64,000 bases of DNA from JBBRGK01 sp036741355 (GCA_036741355.1 DAINSK010000002.1:104727-168726), one strand, 5' to 3'; numbered from the stretch's first letter, positions 16,644 through 25,973 are shown. Program-made: numbers and translations. The notes: generated by a model not told the origin, from the letters alone.

Positions 16644-17630
16644 ATGGCTATCGAGAGTGGAGTGCTCGTCATCGGAGAAGTCCACGAGGGCGGACTCGCC
16701 GGCCTTTCAACTGAACTTCTGGGCCTCGGGCGGAGGTTGGTAGAGGGCGGCGCGGGTGATACGGTATCGATCGCGCTGCTGGGAAGCGGCGTTACCGGAA
16801 TTGCGGCGACTGCGGGCGAATGGGGCGCGGACACCGCCTACGTCGCGGACGACGCGAGCCTGTCACCGTACCAGAGCGACGCCTGGCTGCCGGTAGTGCT
16901 GCAGATCGTCCTGCAGGCGAACCCGGCGCTGATCCTGCTTGGTCAGACGAGCATCGGTCGCGACCTGGCGCCCAAGATCGCGTTCAAGCTGGACACCGGC
17001 GTGTCGATGGACACGGTCGAAATCAATCAGGAAGGCGAGACCTTCCAGATGACGCGCGCCGCCTACGGCGGCAATGCCCGCGCCGTGCTTTCTCCTTCCA
17101 AGTTGCCCGCGATCGCCACGGTCAAAGCAAAGTCGCAGGAACCGCTCGAGCAGCAGGCCGGCCGCAGTGCCGAGGTGGTCATTGTTTCTGTGAGCGGCCA
17201 GCGGCTACGCACGAAGGTCGTCGGCCAGGAGAAGGCAAAGGCCGAAGGCGTGCGATTGGAAGACGCGGACGTAGTCGTCAGTGGTGGCCGCGGCCTTGGC
17301 TCGCCCGACGGATTCCGGATGATCGAGGAGTTGGCCGAAGCGTTGGAAGGCGCTGCCGGTGCGAGCCGCGCGGCGTGCGACCTCGGTTGGTATCCGCCAT
17401 CGAAGCAGGTCGGCTTGACGGGTACGACGGTTAGCCCGGACATCTACATTGCCGTGGCAATCTCAGGAGCCAGCCAGCATATGGCGGGAATGGCGGGGTC
17501 CAAGAACATCATCGCGATCAACAAGGATCCCGATGCCAACATGGTGAAAGTGTCTCGTTTCGCAGTGATTGCAGACTACAAACAAGTCCTGCCACCGCTG
17601 ATCGAGCAGGTCAAAAAGCTCAAGAGCTAG
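16644..17630 (+). CDS. etfA: Electron transfer flavoprotein, alpha subunit
   Basis: A 328-residue EtfA/FixB. The C-terminal FAD-binding domain is intact: VSGGRGLGSPDGF, ACDLGWYPPSKQVGLTGTTVSPDIYIAVAISGASQH, then KNIIAINKDPDANM. These are the signature Ser/Thr/Gln/His contacts to FAD. It forms the heterodimer with the preceding etfB product. The upstream spacer contains a small GC hairpin. It is the last gene of the ligase-EMO-etfBA operon, and the next gene starts 49 bases later but looks unrelated. Confidence 0.96.
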   Translation: MAIESGVLVIGEVHEGGLAGLSTELLGLGRRLVEGGAGDTVSIALLGSGVTGIAATAGEWGADTAYVADDASLSPYQSDAWLPVVLQIVLQANPALILLGQTSIGRDLAPKIAFKLDTGVSMDTVEINQEGETFQMTRAAYGGNARAVLSPSKLPAIATVKAKSQEPLEQQAGRSAEVVIVSVSGQRLRTKVVGQEKAKAEGVRLEDADVVVSGGRGLGSPDGFRMIEELAEALEGAAGASRAACDLGWYPPSKQVGLTGTTVSPDIYIAVAISGASQHMAGMAGSKNIIAINKDPDANMVKVSRFAVIADYKQVLPPLIEQVKKLKS

Positions 17631-17679
17631 CCCCCAGGCGATCGAACGCGCGAGCCGCCGAACGAAGTCGTCAACGAGG

Positions 17680-19167
17680 ATGTGCTTACAGATGCGTGAG
17701 CAATGCACCATGGCGGCCCGACCCCGTGGGATTCCGCGTGGATCCCGCCGGCGGGCGGTCGCAGCTGCTGCAGTTGCGATCATTTCGCTGGCGGCGCTTG
17801 GCGCCTCCCGGGTGCGGCCCGCGTTCAGCCAGACAGCCCCGTCCGCACTCTCACCGGAAGAGGCGATCATCAGCCTGAGACCGTTCGCGCTCACCGCGAA
17901 TGATCTGCCATCCGGGTACCGGCTGGCAGGCACATCCGCCGGCACTCCGGCATCACAGGCGTTTGTCACCAGTAGCCCGCGCGCAGCGCTTAGAGAGCGT
18001 GACGCAGCGGGGTACATGGTCTCTGTAAGCCAAACGCTGCTTCCGTTGACTCGCGGTGCCGGCCCGGTTGAACAGTTTGACGTAGCCCTCTTTGCCGACG
18101 CACCCTCGGCCGCTGCATACGCGACAGGGGTGTCATTCCCAATACGCAACGCCACCGGTCAGCAGGTCGAGGCCATTGATCTGCCCGCACCCCTCGGCAG
18201 CGCCAGCAAAGCGTGGCACCTAACAGTGAGCCCGCCGGACGAGCGGCCAATCGGTGAATACCTCATCCGCTGGCATCGCGGACAGGTTGCGTTCACCGTG
18301 CTCACCGCGGCCGTGTCGGGCGACGAGAAGCTCGCCGACGCGGCCGCGCTGGTTGCAGTTGTGGACCTGAAAGAGGCGGCGTTGCCGGCACCGAAGCTCG
18401 GCCTTCCCACGGTCACGCCTCCGGCCACCGAGGCCCAACGTCTCACGGCCGCCGAACTGCTGGCCACGATCGGCATCGGCGATGAGGACGCACCGATCGG
18501 CTATAACGTCACGAACGCATCGATTGCGACGAACGCCGGCATTGTGTTCGGAAACCCCGATCCCCAGGCAACGCTCCACCGCGTTGACGAGCAGTGGAAG
18601 CGGATCGTCGGCGTATCAGAAACGTTTTCAACGCCCCAAGGCAGCAGCAGCACAACCCTGAATGCATCGGCTTCTCTCGACGCCGACGCCGATGCCGCGT
18701 CCGCGAACGTGGACATGCGGGACCTGATCGCCTCGCCAACCGCGGTTGTCACCGTGATCGACCCGCCGGTACAGCTTGGCGACGCGGGCTACGCGTTTAC
18801 GGTCGACGCAACCTCTGCTTCCGGTGAGGCGCGGCAATCGGTGATCATCGAATGGACTCACGGACCTCTGTTGCTAGCGGTGACGATGTCGGGCCCGCAG
18901 GCCATGATTAACATGGATGACCTCGTGGACTTCGCCCAGCAGTGGGAGACCGCATACCAGGCGAGCGACCTGGCTCCCACTGGCTCAACACTGCCCAGCT
19001 CGCCGCCGGCAGCTTCACCGAATCTGACGCCGTCTCCGCTTCCGACTCCGGCGCCCACGCCGATTACAACAGCCGGGACGGTGCGGCCGGTGTCGGCGCC
19101 GCGGCTGATATACACCCGCCCGGATCAGGCTGGGGTGCTAGGCTCCGGTCCCTCGGTCTCGCGTTGA
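17680..19167 (+). CDS. Secreted/anchored protein with two copies of an unknown domain
   Basis: A protein of up to 495 residues of unrecognised family. After an Arg-rich start there is a signal peptide or anchor (AVAAAAVAIISLAALGAS). Two related extracytoplasmic modules follow: DLPSGYRLAGTSA...VSVSQTLLP (about 75-125) and DAPIGYNVTNASI...VGVSETFSTP (about 270-320) align as an internal duplication, each followed by beta-rich sequence (QFDVALFADAPSAAAYA; FTVDATSASGEARQS). The C-terminus is a Pro/Ser/Thr-rich linker (PSPLPTPAPTP) of a cell-wall or stalk type. Start candidates are ATG 17680, 17692 and 17710. Secretion is inferred, and no ligand or partner can be named. Confidence 0.7.
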   Translation: MCLQMREQCTMAARPRGIPRGSRRRAVAAAAVAIISLAALGASRVRPAFSQTAPSALSPEEAIISLRPFALTANDLPSGYRLAGTSAGTPASQAFVTSSPRAALRERDAAGYMVSVSQTLLPLTRGAGPVEQFDVALFADAPSAAAYATGVSFPIRNATGQQVEAIDLPAPLGSASKAWHLTVSPPDERPIGEYLIRWHRGQVAFTVLTAAVSGDEKLADAAALVAVVDLKEAALPAPKLGLPTVTPPATEAQRLTAAELLATIGIGDEDAPIGYNVTNASIATNAGIVFGNPDPQATLHRVDEQWKRIVGVSETFSTPQGSSSTTLNASASLDADADAASANVDMRDLIASPTAVVTVIDPPVQLGDAGYAFTVDATSASGEARQSVIIEWTHGPLLLAVTMSGPQAMINMDDLVDFAQQWETAYQASDLAPTGSTLPSSPPAASPNLTPSPLPTPAPTPITTAGTVRPVSAPRLIYTRPDQAGVLGSGPSVSR

Positions 19168-19193
19168 CCCCCATTCGGGCCGGTTGCTAAGAT
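19164..19193 (+). promoter_or_regulatory. Promoter of coaE
   Basis: TTGACC (19164-19169), an 18-base spacer and TAAGAT (19188-19193) form a good sigma-70-type promoter, about 40 bases upstream of the coaE ATG and overlapping the stop codon of the preceding gene. Confidence 0.6.
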
Positions 19194-19234
19194 TGAACCG
19201 TCGCCGGCACAACACCGGCGATTGGTGTGTACGC

Positions 19235-19840
19235 ATGATCGTCATCGGCCTCACCGGCGGGATCGCCAGCGGCAAGTCCACCATTTCGGGTGCACTCGCC
19301 GAGCATGGTGCGACCGTCGTGGACGCCGACAAAGTGGGTCACGACGTCTACCGGCCAGCTACGGAAGGCTGGCAGAAGGTCGTGGACGCCTTCGGCAAGC
19401 AGATCCTGGCCCCCGATGGCGAGATCGACCGGAAGGCGCTCGGGGCGATCGTATTTGGTGACCCGGCGCACCGCGAGCGGCTCCAGGCGATCGTGTGGCC
19501 GCTCATGAAGGGGATGATGCGCCGGCTGATCGACGATTTCCGCAATCAGGGCATCGGGGTCGCCGTGATTGAGGCCGCGGTCCTGATTGAAGCTGACTGG
19601 GTCGATCTGGTCGACCAGGTATGGGTTGTGACTGTGCCCGTTGAGGTCGCCGCGGCCCGCCTGATCGCCCGCAACGGACTGACTCCCGATCAGGCCCAGG
19701 CACGCATCTCCGCTCAGCTCAGCAACGAGGAGCGAGCGCGACAGGCGGACGTAGTAATCGACAATAGCGGCTCGGTCGAACAGGTCAGGAGCCGTTTGGC
19801 AGAGCTCTGGGACGGTCTGGTACTCGCGGGTAGCCGCTAA
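19235..19840 (+). CDS. coaE: Dephospho-CoA kinase
   Basis: A 201-residue P-loop kinase of the CoaE family, catalysing the last step of CoA biosynthesis (3'-phosphorylation of dephospho-CoA). Motifs are the Walker A IGLTGGIASGKST (4-16), DADKVGHDVY, and the lid/CoA region VVDAF and RLIARNGL. ATG at 19235 gives the normal family length. An upstream in-frame ATG at 19184 would fall inside the promoter. CoA supply fits the many CoA-ester enzymes nearby, but coaE is a universal gene. Confidence 0.95.
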   Translation: MIVIGLTGGIASGKSTISGALAEHGATVVDADKVGHDVYRPATEGWQKVVDAFGKQILAPDGEIDRKALGAIVFGDPAHRERLQAIVWPLMKGMMRRLIDDFRNQGIGVAVIEAAVLIEADWVDLVDQVWVVTVPVEVAAARLIARNGLTPDQAQARISAQLSNEERARQADVVIDNSGSVEQVRSRLAELWDGLVLAGSR

Positions 19841-19949
19841 GAGATGCAGCCAAGAAGGCATGGCGGAGCCGGTTAGATACTGACCGGCTGGACGGGCGGC
19901 ACCCTGCAGACGAGCCAAACCCGGATGTAGGACCCGTAAGGGATGGCGT

Positions 19950-20870
19950 GTGGCAATGACAACCGACACAGATCAGCACCAATTTCGGCAGTATGCGATC
20001 GAGGAATATACCCCGAAGCGCGAACCTTTCTACGTGGGCATCAATGACGAAGAGCAACTCTTTCGCGCTGCCTTTGAACAGAAGATCCCCGTGCTCCTCA
20101 AGGGGCCGACCGGCTGCGGCAAAACGCGATTCGTTGAGTACATGGCATACGTGCTCGGACGTCCGCTGAACGTCATCAAGGAAAAAGCAGGAAGCGGTGG
20201 CGAGCCACAGAATAACGGAGCAGGCGACGGTCACGGATTGTCCGTCGTGACTGTCGCCTGCCACGAAGACCTGACAGCGGGCGACCTCGTCGGCCGCTAT
20301 CTGCTCGAGGGCGAGGGCACGCGTTGGATGGACGGTCCGTTGACGCGGGCGGTCAAACGTGGGGCCATCTGTTATCTGGACGAAGTCGTCGAGGCACGCA
20401 AAGACACGACCGTCTTGATCCACCCGCTCACCGACCATCGCCGCCTGCTGCCGGTGGAGAAGCTCGGCCAGGTGATCGAGGCTTCCGAGGGTTTCCTGCT
20501 GGTCATCTCTTACAACCCCGGCTACCAGAGCGCGCTCAAGGACCTCAAGCACAGCACCCGCCAGCGTTTCATCGCGCTCGACTTCACCTATCCGCCGCGT
20601 GAGACCGAAGCGAAAATCATCGAGCACGAGGCCGGCATCGACGCGGCGACCGCAATGGAGCTCGCCAAGCTCGGCGAGAAAGTGCGTAACCTGCGCGAGC
20701 ACGGACTGGGTGAAGGCGTAAGCACCCGCCTGCTTATCTACGCGGGCAAGCTCATCGCCAAGGGGATCACGCCGCGCCGCGCCTGCCAGGTGGGAGTCGT
20801 CTGGGCGCTCTCCGATGACGCCGAGGTGCAGCGCAGCATCGAGGAAGTTGTCTCGTCGATCTTTGAGTAA
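19950..20870 (+). CDS. CbbQ/NorQ-type MoxR AAA+ ATPase
   Basis: A 306-residue AAA+ ATPase of the CbbQ/NorQ/GvpN group. Walker A GPTGCGKT is at 52-59, Walker B YLDE at 142-145, and the C-terminal CbbQ-type LGEGVSTRLLIYAGKLI follows. A glycine/asparagine-rich insertion (80-97) precedes the sensor region. Such ATPases remodel metalloenzymes together with a VWA-domain partner. That partner is encoded 690 bases downstream (21560). A GTG start at 19950 with AAGGG 7 bases upstream is chosen; ATG at 19956 is equally possible. The client enzyme is not apparent: there is no RuBisCO or NO reductase nearby. Confidence 0.9.
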   Translation: MAMTTDTDQHQFRQYAIEEYTPKREPFYVGINDEEQLFRAAFEQKIPVLLKGPTGCGKTRFVEYMAYVLGRPLNVIKEKAGSGGEPQNNGAGDGHGLSVVTVACHEDLTAGDLVGRYLLEGEGTRWMDGPLTRAVKRGAICYLDEVVEARKDTTVLIHPLTDHRRLLPVEKLGQVIEASEGFLLVISYNPGYQSALKDLKHSTRQRFIALDFTYPPRETEAKIIEHEAGIDAATAMELAKLGEKVRNLREHGLGEGVSTRLLIYAGKLIAKGITPRRACQVGVVWALSDDAEVQRSIEEVVSSIFE

Positions 20871-20876
20871 CCGCAA

Positions 20877-21497
20877 TTGAAGATCGGCATCGTCTCTGAC
20901 ATTCATTGCAATATTGCGGGGCTCGACCGTGCACTCGCCGAGATGGGCGACGTCGACGAGTTGATCTGCGCCGGCGACAGCATCTTCCAGTATCGCTTCT
21001 CCAACGAGGTCGTGACGCGATTACGGGAGCGCGGGGCGCGGGTCATTCTCGGTAACCACGAAGAGACATTTTTCAGCTCGGCCGGCGTACGCGCCCAGCA
21101 AGCGGGATGGATCGACCGCGATGCTTACGCCTATCTTGCGAGCCAGCCGGCCGAGATTCGGGTCACCGTTGGGGATAAGCGGCTGTGCATCGTACACGGC
21201 AGCCCCTGGGACCCTCACAATGAATACGTCTATCCGCACAGCCCAATACTGCGGAAGTTCGCGGAGTTCGACGCGGATATCGTCGTTCTCGGTCACACGC
21301 ACTACCAGATGGCCGAACGCGCCGGACGAACGCTCGTCGTCAATCCCGGCTCTACCGGTCAGCCGCGCGACCCGCGTAACGACTTTCAGTTGAGCTTTGC
21401 TATTCTGGATAGTGAGAGCGACGAGGTACGGTTCTGCAGCTTCCCCGATCCGACGCGCGCCTGCGTAACGCAGACCGTAGCGACGTGGTCGGTTTAG
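20877..21497 (+). CDS. Metallophosphoesterase (YfcE/MJ0936-like)
   Basis: A 206-residue calcineurin-like phosphoesterase. All metal-binding motifs are present: SDIHCN (D8, H10), CAGDS, GNHE, HGSP and GHTHYQM. Family members are small phosphodiesterases acting on cyclic or alkyl phosphodiesters, and the in vivo substrate is unknown. The TTG start at 20877 lies 6 bases after the CbbQ-type ATPase stop. The gene sits between the ATPase and its putative VWA partner in the same orientation, so it is probably cotranscribed. Confidence 0.9.
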   Translation: MKIGIVSDIHCNIAGLDRALAEMGDVDELICAGDSIFQYRFSNEVVTRLRERGARVILGNHEETFFSSAGVRAQQAGWIDRDAYAYLASQPAEIRVTVGDKRLCIVHGSPWDPHNEYVYPHSPILRKFAEFDADIVVLGHTHYQMAERAGRTLVVNPGSTGQPRDPRNDFQLSFAILDSESDEVRFCSFPDPTRACVTQTVATWSV

Positions 21498-21559
21498 ACA
21501 CGGCAGCGCCCGGTTAGCGTATTTGGTAATGATCAGTCGCCATGGAGTAGGCAGGACCA

Positions 21560-24500
21560 GTGGAACGCTTCGCTGAACAGTTGGCCGATCAATACGAGCA
21601 GACGCTGAGCGGCTATCCCGTCTCACTGCCGCGCGACTTTCGGCAGGCGCTGGCGCAGATCGAAGGCTCGCTATCCGAGGAAGAGCTGCGGCAGTGGGCA
21701 GAAGACGGTGCCGCGCTGGCGCGCCATTCGTTGCGGTCCTGGGAAGCGGCCGGCGAGTATTTTCGCTCCAGTCCGTTGCTGATCGGGCGCATGCCCTTCA
21801 CACTCGTTCGGCGTTGGGCAGAGTCGGGACGTGAATTGGCGGAGGAGTCAGCTACCCTCGCGTCGGCGTTTTTCCGCGCCGGGGCAGAAGGTCTCGACAA
21901 GCTCTCCGTGCACCAGATGCGCGAATGGGCAGGCCTGGGCAAGCAGCTTTACAAAGGCACCTGGAAGTCGAGCTCGCTCGCGTCGCAGTTCTTTGAAGTC
22001 AGCCCGCAACTGATTCAGCACCTGACGATGACGGAAACGCGGTCGCTTGCCCGTTTCGTCGATACGCTCGCGTCTCGTTCGTATGAACTCGCCTCGGCGT
22101 GTCTGGGAATAGCAGGACGTGTGCTGGGCGGCATGGCACGCAGCGACCGCGGTCCGTTCCTCGGCTTCGCCGCCGTCATCGCGGAGACGTCCTGGGCGGA
22201 TGCACGCATCTACTTCGAAAAAGGTCCGGGACTCCTTCACCACGTCCAGGCCGAGCAACGCCGGCGCTTCCTCATGCTGTCATCCGCGGTGGCGCGCCGA
22301 GCCGGCCGCCAAGCATACCCATTCTTCGCCGAAAGCGCCAGCGCCCTTGGCCAGCTCGACCAGGAACTGCACGGCCGGCTGCTGACCATGTCGGAGCTGC
22401 TTGCTCCTAAATCGGGTGCCGCGGCGATGGAATTCTTGAAAAGCGTTCCCGACGTTCTCGGGCGCATCCGCTTCCATGACCTGGAAGCCTGGCACGGCGA
22501 GGGCCGCCGGCTGCTGGACCAGACCGAAGATGGCGGTCTTGCCTTCTTTCGGTTGGAGTCCGGCAAAGGCGAAGAAGTAATCGAGGCGCTTTCGTCACGG
22601 GTCGAGCTCTCGCGCGTGGGCGAAGTGCTCCGTATGTACTGCAAGGCGCTGACCGGTACGAATGTCAGCATCCAGGCCGCCGGAGCGCTGGCCGACAAAG
22701 GCGTCGGCTGGGTGAGCTCGGAACGCGCTTCGACCGAGGGCACTTCTGTTTTCCTGCCCGCCGTTGTCGAGGAAGCCACTGATAAGGGTGAGAACTTCGC
22801 GGTTTACAAGGTTTACGCGACGCACCAGGCGGGACACTTGGAGTTTAACAGCTTCGGGTTCCGCTTCGAGCGCCCAGGTGCCGTCGTCGCAATCTCTCGC
22901 ATCGCCCGCGCCGCGGCCGGCGAGACACGTGCGGCGCTGACGGACATGGAGCGATACTTCGACCTCTTCGAGGACCGCCAACTCGCCTCTGATCTGTTCA
23001 CGGTTGTCGAGGATGCTCGCGTCGACTTTCTTATCAAAGGCGAATATGGGGGCATTCGCGGTGCGTTGCGGCGCATTCAATCGCGGGAGCTGGGCAGGCG
23101 AAGCTCCGTGCAAGAGATGCCGCTGCGCAAGGGCGCGGTCGAAAACCTCATCCGTTTGAGCTTGGACGGCGCCCACACCGTGCGTTGGCCAATCGCGGAC
23201 ATGCGCGTGATGGGCAACGCCGCCGGAATCCTCCTCCAGATCTACCACCCCGACGCGACCATCGAAGACACGGCAGAAGTCACGTTGCAGCTCTATGACC
23301 TCATCGGCCAAATTCCTAACGTCGTGCAGGAGGACCTGGCCGAAGAGGATTGGTCAGAGCTCACCGAGGACGACATATCGCTCGATATGCTGCAGACCAA
23401 GGGGCAAGCGGGGCAGCCCCAACCTGGCGGCGAAGGCAACATCGGCGAACCGCAGGAAGGCGAAGTCCCGTACGACAGCCCGGATGCCCCGGACTTCCGC
23501 GGCGACTTCAAACCCGAGCTGGTTCAGCTATTGATGCGTCTGCGGGGCGATGCCAAGAACCAGGGCGAGACCGACGGCCAGTTCGCGCCGCTCACGCCCG
23601 AGCAGCTCAAGGAGCTGATGGAAAAGAGCGTCGAGATAGATATCTCCGCTTTCGTCGAGGGCGACCTGCAGATGAGCTCCGGCATGTTCCTCGCAAACCT
23701 CATGAAGGAAACCGGAACGCCCGCTTCAGAAAAGAGCAAGGACAAGGGCGAAAAAGGTGAGGGGGAGCCCGGAGAAGGTAGCGAGGAAGAAGGGCAAGAG
23801 ACGCAGGTCGAAAATCCGATCGAGTACTTCTGGTACGACGAGTGGGACTTCCGCGCCAATGACTACAAGCCGCGCTGGTGTCGTGTCGTGCAACAAACGC
23901 TCGATGAGGGCGACGACAAGTTCTTCGAGAAGACCCTCGTGGAAAATTCGGCCCTCGTCGCTCAGACCCGAAAGCAGTTCGAGCTGATGCGTCCGGAGCT
24001 GTTCCGGAAGATAAAGCGTCTCTACGACGGCGAAGAGCTGGACATCGACGCGGCGATCGAATACGTGATCGAGCGGCGCAGCGGTCACACGGGCGACGAT
24101 AAAGTCTACTGGCGGCGCAACAAGATCGAGCGGGACGTTGCCGTGGCCTTCTTGCTGGACATGAGCGCTTCCACCGACGAGGAGATCAACCGGCGCGACC
24201 GCAACAAGGGCGAAGACGACGACTTCGACGACGATCCGCGGCGCTACCTTGCATGGTGGGCCCAAAAACGGGCAAAGGAGCTGCAGAACCCGGTCAAGCG
24301 CATCATCGATCTCGAGAAGGAAAGCACCGTCCTGCTCATGGAGGCGCTCGAGACGATCGGCGACCGCTACGGCATTTACGGCTTCTCAGGGTACGGACGG
24401 GATAACGTCGAGTTCTACGTGATCAAAGACCTGGGCGAAGACTTCTCCGAACACATCAAACGGCGCATCGATAAGGTGGTGCCGATTCGCAGCACGCGAA

Positions 24501-24823
24501 TGGGACCGGCGATCCGCCATGCGATCACGAAGCTCGACCAGTTCGACGCGAAGGTGAAGATCCTGTTCCTAGTCTCTGACGGCCGCCCTCAAGACCACGG
24601 GTACGGCCGCGACCGGACAGAGAAGGAGTACGCCATTCACGACACGAAGATGGCGCTTAACGAGGCGAAGCGAAAAGGGATCGTACCGTTCGCATTGACG
24701 GTGGACAGGGCCGGTCACGACTACCTGAAGACGATGTGCGAGGACATTGGCTATGAAGTTGTCGCGGACATCGAGTCCCTGCCCAGCCGGCTGCCGACGC
24801 TCTACAGGAAGTTGACGGAATAA
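21560..24823 (+). CDS. Giant VWA-domain protein (NorD/CbbO-like) with N-terminal helical repeats
   Basis: A 1087-residue protein. Residues about 43-340 contain eight degenerate helical repeats of about 37 aa (consensus W..-G..-L, then A-x2-FF and SP-x-LL; units starting near 43, 81, 118, 158, 197, 232, 269 and 306). A middle region has an HxxxH-like YATHQAGHLEF and a conserved FTVVEDARVDFL, as in NorD/CbbO proteins. A highly charged Gly/Glu linker (about 615-755) follows. The C-terminal VWA domain carries the MIDAS motif DMSAS at 867-871 and a late VSDGRPQ segment. Such VWA proteins act with CbbQ-type ATPases (here at 19950) in metalloenzyme activation. The client is unknown. Confidence 0.88.
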   Translation: MERFAEQLADQYEQTLSGYPVSLPRDFRQALAQIEGSLSEEELRQWAEDGAALARHSLRSWEAAGEYFRSSPLLIGRMPFTLVRRWAESGRELAEESATLASAFFRAGAEGLDKLSVHQMREWAGLGKQLYKGTWKSSSLASQFFEVSPQLIQHLTMTETRSLARFVDTLASRSYELASACLGIAGRVLGGMARSDRGPFLGFAAVIAETSWADARIYFEKGPGLLHHVQAEQRRRFLMLSSAVARRAGRQAYPFFAESASALGQLDQELHGRLLTMSELLAPKSGAAAMEFLKSVPDVLGRIRFHDLEAWHGEGRRLLDQTEDGGLAFFRLESGKGEEVIEALSSRVELSRVGEVLRMYCKALTGTNVSIQAAGALADKGVGWVSSERASTEGTSVFLPAVVEEATDKGENFAVYKVYATHQAGHLEFNSFGFRFERPGAVVAISRIARAAAGETRAALTDMERYFDLFEDRQLASDLFTVVEDARVDFLIKGEYGGIRGALRRIQSRELGRRSSVQEMPLRKGAVENLIRLSLDGAHTVRWPIADMRVMGNAAGILLQIYHPDATIEDTAEVTLQLYDLIGQIPNVVQEDLAEEDWSELTEDDISLDMLQTKGQAGQPQPGGEGNIGEPQEGEVPYDSPDAPDFRGDFKPELVQLLMRLRGDAKNQGETDGQFAPLTPEQLKELMEKSVEIDISAFVEGDLQMSSGMFLANLMKETGTPASEKSKDKGEKGEGEPGEGSEEEGQETQVENPIEYFWYDEWDFRANDYKPRWCRVVQQTLDEGDDKFFEKTLVENSALVAQTRKQFELMRPELFRKIKRLYDGEELDIDAAIEYVIERRSGHTGDDKVYWRRNKIERDVAVAFLLDMSASTDEEINRRDRNKGEDDDFDDDPRRYLAWWAQKRAKELQNPVKRIIDLEKESTVLLMEALETIGDRYGIYGFSGYGRDNVEFYVIKDLGEDFSEHIKRRIDKVVPIRSTRMGPAIRHAITKLDQFDAKVKILFLVSDGRPQDHGYGRDRTEKEYAIHDTKMALNEAKRKGIVPFALTVDRAGHDYLKTMCEDIGYEVVADIESLPSRLPTLYRKLTE

Positions 24824-24878
24824 GACGATGGCGGCCGGCGCGGCCTCGTCGGGGAGTTAGGGGCCTGTCCCGGGTTTG

Positions 24879-25934
24879 CTACGTGGCCCGGTAGCTCAAC
24901 GTGTCTTCATGCAGCGGCGTAACTTGGCCTCGCTCTTCGAGCAGGTCGAGTAGACCAATGATCTCTGCCATCACGATCCAGGTGGCGGACGGGCGTAAAT
25001 GCGGATACAGGCGGAGCGCAAGCTCGTAGGCGCTCGCTGGGCCGCTTACGAGCTTGCGCAGAACGCGTTTGGCCCTTTGTTCGAAGACGCCGGCCGTCCT
25101 ATCTACGGCTCCGGCCAGGTCTGTGAACGGCGCGCCGTGTCCGGGCAGTACGCGACGCGGTGAGAGCGACCGCACGGTTTGGAGCGAGCGCATGAAATCG
25201 GGGAGGCTGCGGAAACGGTTGCCTGACATGTTGAAGTGGATGCCCGGCGTCGGCACGATCCGTTCGAGCACGTGGTCTCCGGTGAACAGGTCACCGCTGC
25301 CTTCGTCAAGGAAGACCGTGCTGGCTGGTGTATGACCAGGGCAGATGATCGGCTGCAGGTGCAGCGCACCGATAGTGATTGACTGGTAATCCTCGATCAG
25401 CCGGTTCGCCGTCGCGGGGGTAGCGCGGAGCGGCGCCGGCCACTGGCCATGTTCTGGCGCCACCGAGCGCAGGTTGCCGAGGCGACCCTCGGCGTCTGAG
25501 CGGGCGCCGCTGACGTGTGATCGTCCAGCGGGTCTGGAACGCGTACGGGCAATCAAGTCTGCCGGTACACCGTTTTTTGCAAGGTAATCGAACGCAAGTT
25601 CACGGATAAGAATAGGATCCCTACCGCCGGCCTCGACCCTCGACAGATCCCCGGCCGGCACCCATACTTCTGCCCCGGCTTCATCCTGCCACCACGTCGA
25701 GAGGGCACAGTGGTCGGGATGTCCGTGGGTCACGAATACGTTTCCAACCGCTCGAGGCTCAATACCGGCAGTGGCCATCTGTGCGCGCGCGGAATCCGAA
25801 GCGCCTTCATAATCCGGTCCGGCGTCGATGGCTATGTAATCGCTGCCGGTCGAGAGCAGGTACACGTTGCTGGCGCCGAGCTTAATGGTCAGCACTGGGC
25901 AGTTTTCGCGGGGAGCCGTGTTGGAGATCCTCAC
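24879..25934 (-). CDS. Metallo-beta-lactamase-fold hydrolase
   Basis: A 351-residue MBL-fold protein with the zinc motif THGHPDH, plus PGHTPAST, GDHVLE and LPGHG. The C-terminal winged-helix-like segment (VLRKLVSGPASAYELALRLYP) is typical of the LACTB2/MBLAC-like subgroup, whose members act on thioesters, RNA or acyl lactones, so the substrate is unassigned. I chose the GTG at 25934. The GGAGAGGGGG used as SD is the arm of an intergenic palindrome, and the further upstream in-frame ATG (25976) lies in that repeat. It is convergent with the VWA gene. Confidence 0.88.
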   Translation of the reverse strand: MRISNTAPRENCPVLTIKLGASNVYLLSTGSDYIAIDAGPDYEGASDSARAQMATAGIEPRAVGNVFVTHGHPDHCALSTWWQDEAGAEVWVPAGDLSRVEAGGRDPILIRELAFDYLAKNGVPADLIARTRSRPAGRSHVSGARSDAEGRLGNLRSVAPEHGQWPAPLRATPATANRLIEDYQSITIGALHLQPIICPGHTPASTVFLDEGSGDLFTGDHVLERIVPTPGIHFNMSGNRFRSLPDFMRSLQTVRSLSPRRVLPGHGAPFTDLAGAVDRTAGVFEQRAKRVLRKLVSGPASAYELALRLYPHLRPSATWIVMAEIIGLLDLLEERGQVTPLHEDTLSYRAT

Positions 25935-25941
25935 CGCCTGA

Positions 25942-25973
25942 CCCCCTCTCCATGGGCCGCTCCGGAGAGGGGG
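25942..25973. repeat. Palindromic intergenic repeat, copy A
   Basis: CCCCCTCTCC (25942-25951) and GGAGAGGGGG (25964-25973) form a perfect 10-bp stem. It belongs to the same family as the copies at 26101 and 38349, which share the C4-5TCTCCAT...ATGGAGAG4-5 arms. This copy supplies the Shine-Dalgarno of the metallo-beta-lactamase gene on the minus strand. Confidence 0.75.

Noticed and set aside
22595..23311. 238-codon antisense ORF within the VWA gene
   Set aside because: No family features; the plus-strand frame is the long conserved one.
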